A stretch of 64,000 bases of DNA from Lithospermum erythrorhizon (GCA_019722365.1 JADFUC010000776.1:868001-932000); one strand, 5' to 3'; shown: positions 25,043 to 37,688, numbered from the stretch's first letter. A program made the numbers and translations. The notes: a model not told the origin generated them from the sequence alone.

Positions 25043-27881
25043 ATTTATCACATCTTCCTTCACTATATGTGTTTAGATGCATCTATGCTGTACTGAGCTG
25101 GGCAATTACAGTAGCTTCACCCTGACTACCTATCTTATTTGGCATATACAATGTTGATATTGGAATTTGTGGACTTCTATTCCTACAATCTTGAGATTGC
25201 CTTAGATTATTGATACATATGGAAATGGAGAAATTTATGCGAGTGTGTTTATTCCTTAAAACAATTAACCAATTAGCTAGTAAAGCTAATGTGCGTTGCA
25301 CATGAATAAGATCATGAAACCAATGAACTTAATAAAATTGGCAATCAATAATTTTATCAATCAAGAAAACAAAAATATCTCCATGATGAGAGCACCAGAA
25401 TGAATTATTTGCTCCACGGCACAATGGTATTTACTTCCAATATAATGCAAGGAATACCAATGCCATCTAATTTGGATGCTACAATTTACATGCATTTGTA
25501 GTAGTTCATGAACTCTTCAAAAGGAAGCAAAATGGTTTTGTTCTATTAACGGCATTTTAATGCGTAGTATGCGCTCTTTCTACAAAAGCGTCGTAAGTAT
25601 CGGCGGATCTTTTTCATGTTTTCACAGGGTTGTTTACTAATTTTAAGCGTTAGTGGTATCTTTCTTGTAGCATAATTCTTACTTTTACATTAAGACTTGA
25701 AAGGGGATTTGGTAAGGGGTATTTGAAGTGAAGGCTCCGGTCCAGATAGGTTAAATTTCTTTTAGATGTTTACCTGCAGCCTTGCATTTCGGATTGTAGA
25801 TGAATGTGGAAATGTGAGGAATGATTACCAACTTTCCTGCCCGACACCTATGAGGCAATGAGGAATCATTACCGGTTGAAATCTGATGCGAGGCACGTCG
25901 TATATGGGCGATGCAGTCCATGGTTGAGGCAGTGCTTGGTTTACCGTTGATAGAGACGTGAAGATGCAAACTCCACAAACTTACGAGGCCAGGTACGGTA
26001 GGCTTTAACACGCTTTCTTAAGAGCAGGTTCATTTTGGATCAAGTAATATTAGCATGCGATTTGCATGGTTAACCTAGGAATGGCGGGGTGCTTCATTTA
26101 TATAAGAAGATGCTCTTTGACTCTCTTTCCCACGTAACTATGAATCGACAATCTTTGTGTGTATTAACTTCCCTGCTCTCAGTAGCCCAGTTCCACTTCT
26201 TGAATCATATGATATGATTCGGCGCATCTTCACGATTAAATACGCACGTGTCCGCCTTGGCTCTCTTAGTCTATGCAGGAGGAAGACTTGAATACGGTTG
26301 CCTGCTTTATACGGTAAATCGGCGCTTTATAGCAAGAGAGCGGTTTCAAGAATCTTCTGAATCCAGTAATCCACGAAATTACTTCAAGGTTGTAGTTTAT
26401 CGCTTTCTGAAGTCCCCTGATAGTACTCAAAGCTAGTCCCAGCGTATGATGTTTGCGATAAGTCCATGAAGTCTAACATAGATCGGGGGGATCAGTCGAG
26501 GCCACGAAATTGTCTACGCAACCAACACGTAAATCTGTTTGCTAGCTGTCCGACTCGGGCCGTATCAATCCAGGACGATGCCGAGTCTATCGAGGCCCAG
26601 GATATCATCAACTCGTCACAGAAATTTCTGTCGAAATTAAAATGGCCGAAGTCAGCTATTTCGTATGAAACTTTCTCGATACTAAAAAAAATCAATCCCA
26701 AATTGACATCTATGAAATCGTCCATGGCAGCTTAGGAGCTACGTAGTTTGGACGGTCGATCTACTTCGATTTGATAAAGCATAATCTGTTTGAAATTTTC
26801 CCTATAGTAGTTTATTTTGTATCTACATCATAAATAATAAAAATTCTTCTTTGCATTCACAGCACCAACTTCTTTCACACTTTTATGCAAATATTTAATC
26901 TAATAATAAGAAACTAAGCTTTATATAGTTAATGATAAAAAATTTAATCTTTGTGTACAAACAACAACCAAAAGTTAGGCACCAAATTATTAAGTTGATT
27001 GATTTTGAGATTCAAAGTAGAACATTTAACCAATTATGCGTTTTAACGAATCCCGATGGCGCAATGTGGGTAACTCAATGCCGATTGGAGGCTCGGCTCG
27101 ATTGGAGGCTCGGTGAAGTGGATTGATGAAATCGACAATGTTGGTTCTTTTCTAGTCTTTCTCTTCCTTAATTGTATTATTCTTTGTATTTGAAATCAAA
27201 GGTCTTGGTTCCTAAAATTGATTTACTAAAAAGTTTGGATCTTGATAAATGTTTTGTGTTTTTAGAGCAGTATTCTAGTTGGGTAGTGTTGGGGTTATTT
27301 GCTTTTAATTTTATTTTAGTAATGATATAATTAATAACTATTATAAATAAGAAATATTTTTTGTAGTGACATCGAACTTTTGTGAGAGTATTGCTTATAA
27401 AAATTAATAATAGTTAATTTTTATTATAGTATTTTGAACTATTAAAATTTTTTCTTGGCATCAAATATTTTGATATGGTAACAACTCTTGAGTTGAGATG
27501 AATTTAAAGTCAACAACTTCAATCGATTTTTCGAAAGCTCAAATCCCAAAAATAAATTTCAGGTGTCTATTTAAAAAGTTGAAAAGTTAAGAGATTTAGA
27601 TGTCAATTTAAAATGTTCCTAGTAGTTGAGGTGACTAGATAAAATTTAGATAATTTTCAATCATACTCAAAACTTATTCTTAGCAAATTAACAACCTATT
27701 GGGTACAAATTTTCCTATAAATTAGATTATATCTATCTTGTTGTAACAAATATTTACTTAAACATATGAAATTCCTACAAACATGCCATAAAATATCATA
27801 CTCGGTAATTACTTCTAAAATAATTTAACAAATAAAACAGATATAATAATATTTTAATTTTATTTCCCTCTCAAGAACCTC
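25043..27881. other. Intergenic, no supported gene
   Basis: The first few hundred bases are the clathrin gene 3' region. From about 25560 to 26760 the base composition is visibly less AT-rich than the surroundings, yet the open frames there (for example 26466-26735) show no known domain, so this may be decayed transposon sequence. At 27082-27114 a 15-bp phrase (CGATTGGAGGCTCGG) is tandemly repeated. From 27130 onward the sequence is strongly AT-rich. Confidence 0.45.
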
Positions 27882-29580
27882 TATATAAATCAGTTAAATT
27901 TAAGCGCCAAAGATAAAGAGTTTGGAGATAAAAAAAAAAAACCATGAGCTCTCAAGAATCACAATATCAACTCAGATCTTCAACACCTCTCCATGCATCA
28001 CTACTACACTACCCCACTACTACCCCACCCCCGCCCCATGACGAAGTCCGTCCCAAGTTCAAGAAATACAGAGAATGTGGTACTCTTAAAGAAAGTCTTT
28101 AATCATTAATGCAAGAAAATCGCAAGGCCTTTCTTGAAAACATCACTCTCCTCCACTTACTAATGGCTCCGGTTACGAAAGCCAAAGCCATCTTGGCTTC
28201 GAGAACCCATTAATCTGTTTCCTCCAAATTCAACTCCTTGGAATGTTACACCACCACCAAAACAAAGCACCATTCATTGGGTCTCAACCGTTGCATTCTG
28301 AGCCTATTTACACTAATGAAATGCCATTTTCTGGAACACTGAAAAAGGGGTGGTTTAGGTGATTCTTATTATACTAAAAATGGTCAAATGGTGGTGAATG
28401 TTCTTTCACCAAACTCAAAGACTTAAACTACTTCATCATCACATGCTGTTTGTCATCTCTATTAGGGAGCATTTCTGATCCAACTGTAGCATATGATCCA
28501 TTGTCTCATTTGCCAAGAACACTTCCTCCACTTTCCCCTGTTTCTGAGGAGAGTCCTAATTCAAAGGTAAACATTTTTTTTTCTTTCTTTCTTTGTTTTC
28601 CATATACTCCTCCATCCCGAGGAAAGATTATCACGTTTTGAAGATTTTCATCTTTTCATGCTTTATCAAAATGTAGTATTTTCAACATGCTTTGCTATTA
28701 ACTTTATAAGTTTGATTCAAATTAAAGTTTTATTTGTCAATCAAGACCGCAATTTTTTTTGTTAATTTGATATGAAAAACAAAATGGACAGTATTTTAGG
28801 GATGTAGGGTATATAATTGTTTGTACAGATTTCTTGAGAGTCATGGGATAGTGTTAAGAGGGTATAATCTGATTTGTGTATTTTACAGAGGCTGAAAAGA
28901 ATGAAGAATAGGATAGAAATGAAAGAAATTGGGTAGGGGAAGTTATGAAAGAAGATGATGATGAGGGAAGATCATGTCTCTGATCTTGATACAGATAATA
29001 ACAATTCTAAGGTCTTTATTTTTCTTTAAATGTTGGCAATTCTTTTTCTTTATTTGTAAAAATTGAAATTTTAATTAGTTGTTTATCCTAATTGCCATTT
29101 TGCCAGTGAGAAGAAAAACTTGATCTTTTATAATTTCAGTTTGTATGATTCATATCTTTAGTATAATAATTTACTGTTATTTGACACATATAGAGTTCTC
29201 AGAATCTTGAACTTATAACTTTAATTTTTATGATTGATTTATTGTACTTTACTGTTGTGTGAAAATGTAAGTGTCACTAGAGAAAAACTTGATCTTTGTA
29301 AAATCAAATCTATTCAAACATTGAGTTATAGAATCTGATCTTTATGTAATTTTAATTTATTGATTGATGTAATATACTATACTGTTCTGTGAAAATGTAA
29401 GCTTGAGTTTATTTGTTTGAAATTTTCCCTTTTTCTATTGTAGGATGAGACTGAGTGACCATCAAGAGGCTGTTTGGGTTGAAAAAGAAGGAGAGGGTTA
29501 ATCATCCACTTCAAATTGTCCATGTGGTGAAGGTTATGAAATTTTCTCTTCGGGAACAATTGTTACTACAAGCCTTGATG
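27882..29580 (+). pseudogene. Decayed multi-exon plant gene, product unnamed
   Basis: The region keeps a TATA-like box (CTATATAAATC near 27881), an ATG at 27944 and a 52-codon start frame (MSSQESQYQLRSS, later PPPPHDEVRPKFKKYREC) that ends in TAA at 28100. Coding-like text resumes in shifted frames: PTVAYDPLSHLPRTLPPLSP before a GTAAAC donor at 28567, then RLKRMKNRIEMKEIG after an acceptor near 28888 with a TAG stop. A last exon after ATTGTAG at about 29443 reads DETE, EAVWVEKEGEG, CPCGEGYEI and GNNCYYK only if the frame is changed several times. I recall plant proteins ending in a similar cysteine-glycine block, but I cannot name the family. A MITE sits in the first intron. Several independent stops and indels argue for a true pseudogene rather than one sequencing error. 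Confidence 0.65.
28607..28809. mobile_element. Stowaway-like MITE in pseudogene intron
   Basis: About 203 bp, flanked by TA at 28605-28606 and 28810-28811. The left end is CTCCTCCATCCC and the right end is GGGATGTAGGG, which form imperfect terminal inverted repeats of the CTCCCTCCATCCC type typical of plant Stowaway/mariner MITEs. It has no coding capacity. Confidence 0.55.
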
Positions 29581-30082
29581 TAAATTCCTAGTTCTTTTTC
29601 TGTCAAGCGAATGTAAATGTTCAATTGTTGCTTGTAAGGTTGCACTAGATGAGCTGCTGTCGAGAGTTCTTGTTTCGTAGGTCTGTAATACTGGAAGTTC
29701 CTTTATGCAATTCAATTTTCTATATTACATTTCGATTAATGAATGTCGTGCTATGCTCTTAAGCAATGGTGAAATAAATATGATTTCTGGTTAATGCACC
29801 CTTAGTTTAATGTTCCGTAGATGCCGTGCTTTTGAGGCGATTCAGGCATACTCAAAGTCCATACTGAGATATGTCGTCTTCTATCCTTCATCTTTCTTTT
29901 TCTTCATCCTTTGCTTTATCTTTCTTTTAATAGTAGCAATGGTTGTTATCTTATACACCTACAAATTCTAATTATATATCGTCTAGCCTCATATCACCAC
30001 ATCATTCCTCTTGAGGTTATAAATGGGTTGCAGATTTCCTTTGGATACCTGATAAAAAAGAATTGTGGAGTTTACAATCTGA
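29581..30082. other. Spacer between pseudogene and membrane-protein gene
   Basis: It contains the downstream side of the pseudogene (plus) and the 3' region of the next gene (minus). No other feature is seen. Confidence 0.5.
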
Positions 30083-31363
30083 TCATTTGACTCTTTCTTC
30101 CTTGAGTAACTTTTGATATCTAGGAAATCCATTCTTGCATGCCGAGACCTGCATTGATAAAATTAGGATGAAAAGAATTCATGTGAACTCGAAGTTACAA
30201 AAGCAGATTACAGCCACTTTACAGTTACATAACATTATCTAGATCAATTAAAATGCACAACGAAAACGATATTCAACCTGCATTTTTTACAATGTGCAAC
30301 CAAATAAAGGTAGGAATGTTACATTCTGAGAAGGATTACTTACAGCTTCAATATCAATCTTGTAGACAAGAAGCTTCCGTCGCTCTCTGCAACTGATTCT
30401 ATAAGCCACAACTACATGTCCAACCGCGAAAGCTAAAGACGACAAGAACAACAATGCAACCTCAACCAATCTAACATAACTGCTCTCAACAGTTTCATTG
30501 CTAAAAACATACGAAGCCTTCAACGATACAAACGCCAAAGAAGACATCGAACACATTGTAGCAATACTCAAATATGGACCTCGGGACCTCCCAGCTCCGT
30601 CACACAAACTATAAACACCTGTGAAAATCAAAAATCAATTCCATGAGTAACTAGAACATTGACAAAATCCAACAAAAAATATGTAGAAATTCAAGTTACT
30701 AGCTAACTGCCTTCACCCAAAAAACGATAGTCTTAGGTCGATCCTTAATTGACACGCATAACATTGATCAACATGCCCTATGTCTATGAAAAAGCTCTCG
30801 TCGAAGCGAGGATAGAGAGTATTCGAATAGTATGTAACCTTAAGCATGTAATAACAGGAGGTTGTTTCCGAATTAACAAGCATAACTATAACTTTAATAT
30901 GAAACAAAATTATCATTATACACTATGCACTGAAAATACTATCTTTATATATATTTTTCAACAAACAATATACCCATATACAAAATAACAAAAATATTTG
31001 AGTTCAAAATTCAAAACTCGACAATCTTTTTACGACGAATGCACTACAAATTTAGTTTTCTTGAGTTAACTCGTACTTACATAGTATGATGACCGACCTA
31101 ATGATGGAAATGAACGGAATATCAATCAACGAATATCGAAAATCATAGTTGTTGAAGTTTGAAGAAAGAGTGTTGAAGGACAAAGATGATGAAGATAGGG
31201 AGGCAGATAAAAGCGCAGAAGGAAGAAGAGCATCAGCAAGTACAATGATAACTGGAGTTGAAACTAACATAAGTGAAACAAACATAGTCATTAATACAAA
31301 CATGGTTTTTATCCATCTTAATATTAATATCTTTTGTGTTTTTTCACATTTCAAGAACTTCAT
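30083..31363 (-). CDS. Conserved plant four-span membrane protein, 3 exons
   Basis: I recognise this as a conserved plant membrane protein but cannot give a verified name or function. Exons are 31363-31081, 30618-30344 and 30148-30083, with GT-AG borders; 624 nt gives 207 aa. There are four likely membrane segments: about residues 19-45 (FVLMTMFVSLMLVSTPVIIV), about 85-100 (FISIIRSVIILCVYSLCD), about 112-135 (YLSIATMCSMSSLAFVSLKA) and about 148-170 (VALLFLSSLAFAVGHVVVAY). A cytosolic basic stretch (SCRERRKLLVYKIDIEAVSA) and a short tail CKNGFPRYQKLLKEERVK follow. The 66-nt third exon is my inference: it is the only nearby acceptor that keeps the phase and restores a natural C-terminus. Without it the frame reads through the donor into intron sequence. 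It lies beside the CCR kinase on the same strand, with no sign that the two are functionally linked. Confidence 0.8.
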
Positions 31364-33755
31364 TATTTCAATGGAGACTAATAAAGAACTAGAGAAATTG
31401 AATAAAAACGGAAGTTAAAGGAGGGAAAATAGTAATATTTGGAAGCATGAGTTGAAGTTTATTATAATACTAAGAAAAGTTGAGTCAAATAGGGAGGCTT
31501 GTTATTAGTAAGTTGACAAATGTCCCACGTTCTCGTAAATGTTATGCACTTTATTTTCGTTTAATAAGTGATGGGTTTGACTAAATCATCATTCAATTTT
31601 TTTTTTTAATAAATGTTTTAGATTCTTCTATTTGAGGGAATCATAATTTTGTCATTGTGTATATATTCATAAATAATACTTTGCCTAATTTAATGAAAAA
31701 GAATGAAGGGAATACTATACTTTGCCTACTTTAATGAAGAAATAGTGATGAGAATACTTCACATATAATTGAATTAGAAAATATTTATAGTTTTTTTATT
31801 TATTTTTTTTTTATAATGGATGATATATTGATAGGAAAAACAAATATGAGGTTGGCACATCCTTTGTGGTGTCTGGTATATATGTTTATTAAAATATTTA
31901 ATATAATTATTCCACGTGTTCATAATATTGAATTATAATTGCAGGGTTTAAGGCGACAGAAGAGGAGGTGAATTTGAAGGAAGGACTACAGGAGGCCCTT
32001 GAAGCGTTATAGGCTATGACTTATTGACTTCCATGTAGACATGGCCCGGCCCAGGACTAATAAGTGGGACGAACTGGGGCAGAGGATTGGGCCCCAAGCC
32101 CAGGAATCGGTTGGAGCCCACCTAATATTCATTGAATGATGAAAGCATTCTAGTTATATAAAATTTATTACTCAAATAAGTCATGAAGTTTACATTAGTA
32201 CAATGTGATGGTTAATAGATTACACACTAATGCTAATGGAATAAAATAACCATCAATGTAACGAGTTTGTAACTCGAAAAGGCTATCATTCTGTGTCTAA
32301 ACTTACTTTAAAGTAGCTTATACAGGCTTTGTAAACTCGATGTTGTTGTGCAATTATATAGAATCTCTATCAGGATTTGTGTTTATTTATTAATCTATAT
32401 CATGTTTATCCTTACATATAAATGCTCCATCTTTGTTTCCTATTGGTTTAGCCGGAAATGAATGATGTAAAGATAATTAATTATATATATACATCCATGT
32501 GCAATAGTGTATGATCTTTATTCCCTAAAACCGTTTCACATGGCTAAATAAATTTGAAAGTTGTTTCACCGGTCCATTGACATTTATCTCTTAATTTCAA
32601 TATACAATTTATTGTGAAAGGTTGGTCGAGACCGGCAAATCAAATTCATTAATGTTGTTTATGTCGATGCCATAACGATTGCATATCCAGGTAAATCCTT
32701 TTAGTGGAGAAATTGTAGGGTCTCCATACTTATTCATATATCACACACTTTATTTTATTATTTAAATTGAATTTTATATTATTTATTGTTAGTTTGGTTT
32801 TGATCCAAAATGACATGAAATGATGAGTAGACAAGGGATGAAGAAAGAAAATGATGAGTTGTTAATTTTGTTCGATAGGGATAGACTAGAGAGATGTAAT
32901 GGAATCATGAACTATTTGAATCCGATTTAAACGATTAATGGTAATATTTGATATATGATATCGATATTAATTATGTATCCAACATTCATTTAGATTGTTA
33001 TAAGAAAATATTTTATAAGAGTAAAATGTTTTATGTTTATAAAATGTACAAAGATACTAGAACTTGGGTTCAAATGGTACTTAAATGTACTAATCTTAAC
33101 CACCTAAACCAAAGTGTTGTTTGTTGATTGTACTTCTAACAAAAGTCCTCATGAAAGTGTCCTATTTCCACAATTTCAAGTGAACCAAATGGAGAATTAG
33201 GTAATGACTCATTTTGTTGACAATTTCAAACAATGCAATATGGAAACTCAAAATAATTGGACCACATGACCAAGGTGGCAAGGTCTGGTTCTTGTTTATT
33301 GACTTTTATTCCCCTAAGGGTTCAACAATTATGGTTCTTATCTTGGTTGAAAAAATCAAAATAAATCATAAATCTCCAGCACCTGTACATCCCCTTTCCC
33401 ATCTTTTTGTTGACAATCCCATTCCCATTTCATTTTGAACAAACATATTTATAAGTTCCCAAAATTTTCTTTGAATAATTATTAGTAAATTTTATAATGA
33501 GAACATCGAATTGATCGAGCATTTGAGCAAATGTACACTAATGTAAACAAATCAATTTCATTTAACGAACTATAAATTTTGTTTTCCAGCTAACCTTTAC
33601 AAAAGGAAACCCTACACTATGTCTGTTAGAGTTAGCATGAAACTCTCTTGATCTATACATCAGAAAATTTGATCACAAAATAAGAAAAGAAAGTGAACAA
33701 GAGAATATTGAACAATGAAAAATCAAGTGCAATTCTGTGCTGTGTTTAAAATATT
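31364..33755. other. Intergenic, no supported gene
   Basis: Mostly AT-rich. At about 31943-32011 an acceptor-like TTGCAG is followed by a 22-codon open stretch (GFKATEEEVNLKEGLQEALE) ending in TAG, which looks like an orphan terminal exon. Just after it (32040-32125) lies a GC-rich patch with GGCCCGGCCCAGG and GGGCCCC. The rest shows nothing. The sequence next to 33755 should contain the kinase gene's 3' untranslated region. Confidence 0.4.
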
Positions 33756-36489
33756 TCACTCTGAAACAATGGAAAGCCGATCACTAGATATGCTATCGGA
33801 TCTTGTATAATTGCAGAGCGCCGCAGCTCTCTCCAGATTAGCAACAATATCCGTCATGGTTGGTCTATCTTTTCCTTGTGTATATACGCAATGCAATGCG
33901 GTATATGCCACCAGTTCCACTGCCTCGGCCTCGGCTGAATCTGGTGGAGGTCCAACTCTCTTATCCAGTATCTTTTCGACCTCTCCGAGCTTAATTATTG
34001 GGACTGCATAATCTACTAAAGTTATTGGTGAACTTCCAGTTTCAGGACTCTTGAATATGGCTTTCTTCCCTGTTAGAAGTTCTAACAGAACAACCCCAAA
34101 ACCATAAACATCGCTCTTGGCTGTCAAAACATTCAATCCATAATATTCTGGATCGATATAGCCAACTGTTCCGGCTGCCTTCTGTGGCTTGAACTGAACA
34201 TCATCATTTTCTGGACTCATTAATGATAACCCGAAATCAGAAACTCTGGCAGTCCAAGTTGCATCAAGAAGTATGTTAGATGACTTAATATCGCGATGAA
34301 TTATAGGCGGGACTGCATAATTATGGAGATATTCAATCCCACGAGAGGCATCAAGTGCAATCTTGATCCTCATCTTCCAGGAATTCACCAAACTACTGCT
34401 GTTTTCAACATTGTTCTTATCATGTAAGTGATCGTAAAGGGCTCCATTCTTCATATAATCATAAACCAACAACCTTTCTTCGTTTTCTTCGCAATAGCCA
34501 ACAAGCCTAACCAAATGCTTGTGATGCAGCCTGGACAAGAATGCTAATTCTGATTCGAATGCACTCTCTTTCTCTTGCAACTTCTTCATTTTCGCACCCA
34601 TCTCGCCCCTTTTGATTGCTACCTCACGACCATCAGGCAGTTTCCCTTTGTACACGATCCCAAAACTTCCAGCACCAATTTTGTTTTCTAAAGAGAAATC
34701 ATTAGTAGCTGCATTGAGGTCTGATAACAGAAACTCTTCAGCCCCTCTGTCTGTATGTTTTGACGAAGGTCCACTCCTCTGGCGCCTCATTAATCTGGAT
34801 CCTTGCCTCACAAGAGTAGATGATCTTGAAAAAATTGTAGGGCTACTACTTGAATTGTTATTATTACTATTATTACGAGCAGTAATGGTTGGTTGAACTG
34901 AATTATGAATCTTCTTTTTTCCAAAGCAAACACCGGTCCACAAACAATAAATAATCGAACAAATTCCCAAAAATGCACCTACAGATCCAATAATGGCGAA
35001 AGCCAACAAACCCCTTCTCAGCCCTCTACTCGGTGATGAAGGCGTTGGATAATATGAGCGGTGGGTGGCAATGGCCGAATTGGGTGGCGAGGGAGGAGTA
35101 AGGTGGACCTTCGCCTAGAGGCTACATATATTTCCATCACTAGAACACAATTCTTGAGATTGTGGATACACACCACATTGACAATTTTCTTGCAAACAAG
35201 GCCCTGGTAAAATCTTTGCTAATGGAAGAACACTACCAGAAGGATACAATCCATTAGGCCATCCAGGTCCCCAGCAAATAATCGACAAATTAACAGACGT
35301 TAATCCACAAGTAAAATCAAACCCGGCAACAATCGATTCAAACGAAACACCAACAATCAAATCACTCGAAAATTCGCCATTACCACCCCAACAAACAACC
35401 GAATTATTCAATCCTCGAATAGCACAACTATGATTAGCCCCAAGCGCCAAACCTGAATATTCATAGCTGAATTGACTGAACATTGCTATTCATTATCATT
35501 ATTACCTTCACAAATCATCAATCCAGACGAAGATATGCCACAAGCGTGTCTCCCACCGACAAAAACATTCTCCATCGAAGTATTAACAAACGATGCCTGA
35601 ATCCTTGAAGCCATATCAGCATTGTCCCCCCAACAAACAACACTACTATTCCTCTCAAGAACACCGCAAGAAAATCCCAACCCAGATGAAATTGATCGAA
35701 ATGAGCCAACCCCAACTCCAGAAAATGAGCTGCCACGCCAGCAAACAACATCACCGGAGCTTGACAAACCACAAACCTGCAATCCAATGAAAAATCGAAT
35801 TTTATTAAGGAAAATGCTCAAACTAAGTTGATATCGAATGAAATCCAGCAAGGTTCAACTCGAATCAGGAAATATTTATACAAGGTTCGATAAGACTCTT
35901 GATTGTATGTTAAAGCCGAATAATAAGGTTGGACTGGACTTGACTAGATAATTATCACAAGAATGACAAATATTATAGTTCGATGACACTTGATTCTACA
36001 TAAAACCCGAATAATAAGTTTAGAATTCAATTCGATAATTATCAAACCGAGTTCAAACATGTAATTATTTTATCCATTTCGACTCGTTCAAAGGCCTACC
36101 TGCGAGTCACCAATGGCGACACTTGCCAGAGGTGCAGATTCATTGAAGTAAATCCTCTTTGGAACGAAGTTGACGTCCCAGCAAAGCAAGGCGGCGCCGC
36201 CTGACCGTACGCCGCAGAATACATCTCCGCCGCCAGCAATGAAGTCGAAGGAGATGGAGGGGAAAACTGGTATTGGACCAGTTTGGTTTTGTCTAAAGCA
36301 TTGGATTTGCTGAATGGGTTGTTCAGCTACAATGGAGCAGATTGTGGTGGCGCCGCCATGAGAACTGACGGCGATAGTGAGCAGTACCGCCGAAGGGAAG
36401 GCGTGGGTGGTAGGCGACGGAGATAGGGTGGAGGTGAGTGTTATAAGGAGAAGTACCATGACGGAAATGTACGAGGAAGATGTCGTCAT
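33756..36489 (-). pseudogene. CRINKLY4-related (CCR-type) receptor-like kinase, broken ectodomain
   Basis: Plasma-membrane receptor kinase of the CRINKLY4-related group. Exon 1 (36489-36100) encodes a signal peptide and the first ectodomain repeats; a GT-AG intron follows; coding resumes at 35776. The ectodomain has RCC1-like repeats (CGVRSGGAALLCW, CGLSSSGDVVCW, CAIRGLNNSVVCW) and a cysteine cluster (PCLQENCQCGVY). The membrane span is near LLAFAIIGSVGAFLGICSII. The kinase is complete: IGAGSFGIVYKG, VAIK, IIHRDIKSSN, SDFGLS, GTVGYIDPEYYG and SDVYGFGVVLLELLTGKKA, ending SDRLSIVSE. Two lesions break the frame: a frameshift at about 35484-35490 (after GNNDNE) and an in-frame TAG at 35115-35117 (after ICSL). 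The downstream 417-codon frame is open. The lesions could be a recent pseudogene or assembly errors, because the kinase shows no decay. The family's Arabidopsis members are usually intronless, so the intron is also unusual. Confidence 0.85.
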
Positions 36490-36526
36490 CTAGTTAACAG
36501 TTGAAGATGTTTCTCTCATTTGTGTA

Positions 36527-36528
<2 letters not shown>

Positions 36529-36564
<36 letters not shown>
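36529..36564. repeat. (AG)18 microsatellite
   Basis: Eighteen uninterrupted AG units start 40 bases upstream of the CCR kinase ATG, so they probably lie in its leader or core promoter as a CT/GA tract. Pyrimidine-rich GA/CT tracts are common in plant core promoters and 5' untranslated regions. Confidence 0.95.
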
Positions 36565-36569
<5 letters not shown>

Positions 36570-37356
36570 TGAATGAGAATTGTTGAATAAGGCCGTGTGA
36601 TATATTGATTCCGATCTTATTGTAACATGAAAATCATACTCGTTTTATATTTTACGGTAAATTATTATTTTAGTGTAACATATGTCTTTTTCAATATATA
36701 TGCATGAGATATGTAGCTCAAGTAACAAATAAATATTTGATGAAAGATTAATTAAGATATGCAATGTTAAGTGAGAAGGCGCGTGTGTTTAATTATTCAT
36801 TGATGTAGTACTAAATAAATAATATCATTTTTTTGTTTATTTTCATCACCTTTGTCCTTTTACTAAGAGAAGGATCCAAAGAAGTTTGCATAAATATTCC
36901 ATTGTACAACTTCTTTTTTGGATTATAATTTTATATACCTATGAATTATGTTAATGGGTGCAATTTTATGATGATATTATAATATTGTTCAATTTTGATT
37001 TTTCTTGAATCGATAGATAATTAATTTTCACTTACGTTAAATTTCACGGTTAATAAGATGGTGATCAATATGATACAAATAAAGAATTAAATATATGATT
37101 GTAGTAATTTATTTTCAGCAAAATTCGTAAACTTATCATCGATTCAAATATTAAACCCCCTTCTGGATCATATATGCCAAATGTTTTAAATGCAGTGTAA
37201 ATTTGGTAGATTAAAGACTAGCATAATGGGTAGTTAATCTCATGATCATTGTTGTGGGCTATTTCCAAGCTAGGATGGGGCACTAGAATATGCTAGCAAG
37301 TGTTTAGTACGGTTTGGAGGTTGTATTAATTGTATTCAATAAATTAAATTACCCTA
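36565..37356. other. Intergenic between CCR kinase and copia element
   Basis: AT-rich with no coding signal. The left part should contain the kinase promoter. Confidence 0.5.
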
Positions 37357-37688
37357 TGTTATAAATGCGAGCTAAGTGATAGCTCATAAATGTTGAAATA
37401 TTTTGTGAAACTAAGTGATAGCTCACATGGTATTGAAATATGACATGATAAAGTATTTGATGGCCAATTGAATAGTATTAATATGGTAAAACTTTGCCTA
37501 TAAAAAACATGTAAATTCACTCGTAAAACTTGCACAAAAAAGAAGAAAAAAATACAATAAGTTTGTTCTATCTTTCTCTCATGTTCTTATGTATTTTCTA
37601 TAATAGTAATACTAGTGTTGGCCATAAGAATCTATATAATATAATAAAACATTAATTTGAGCTATTAAATATTAGATTTTTTGTAATA
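37357..37688 (+). repeat. 5' LTR of copia element
   Basis: It starts TGTTATAAATGCGAGCTAAG and closely matches the second LTR over its whole length, including AACTTTGCCTATAAAA (the likely TATA region) and TTCTATCTTTCTCTCATG. The end is blurred (TTGTAATA instead of TTGTACCA). Within each LTR a phrase built on CTAAGTGATAGCTCA occurs twice. Confidence 0.9.

Noticed and set aside
26466..26735. 89-aa open frame
   Set aside because: No recognisable domain, and the other strand is open over the same stretch, as expected of non-coding sequence with fewer A/T stops.
29821..29890. Alternative last exon for the membrane-protein gene (minus strand, CTCAG acceptor near 29865)
   Set aside because: In the required phase it gives only three residues before a stop; the exon at 30148-30083 fits phase and family pattern far better.
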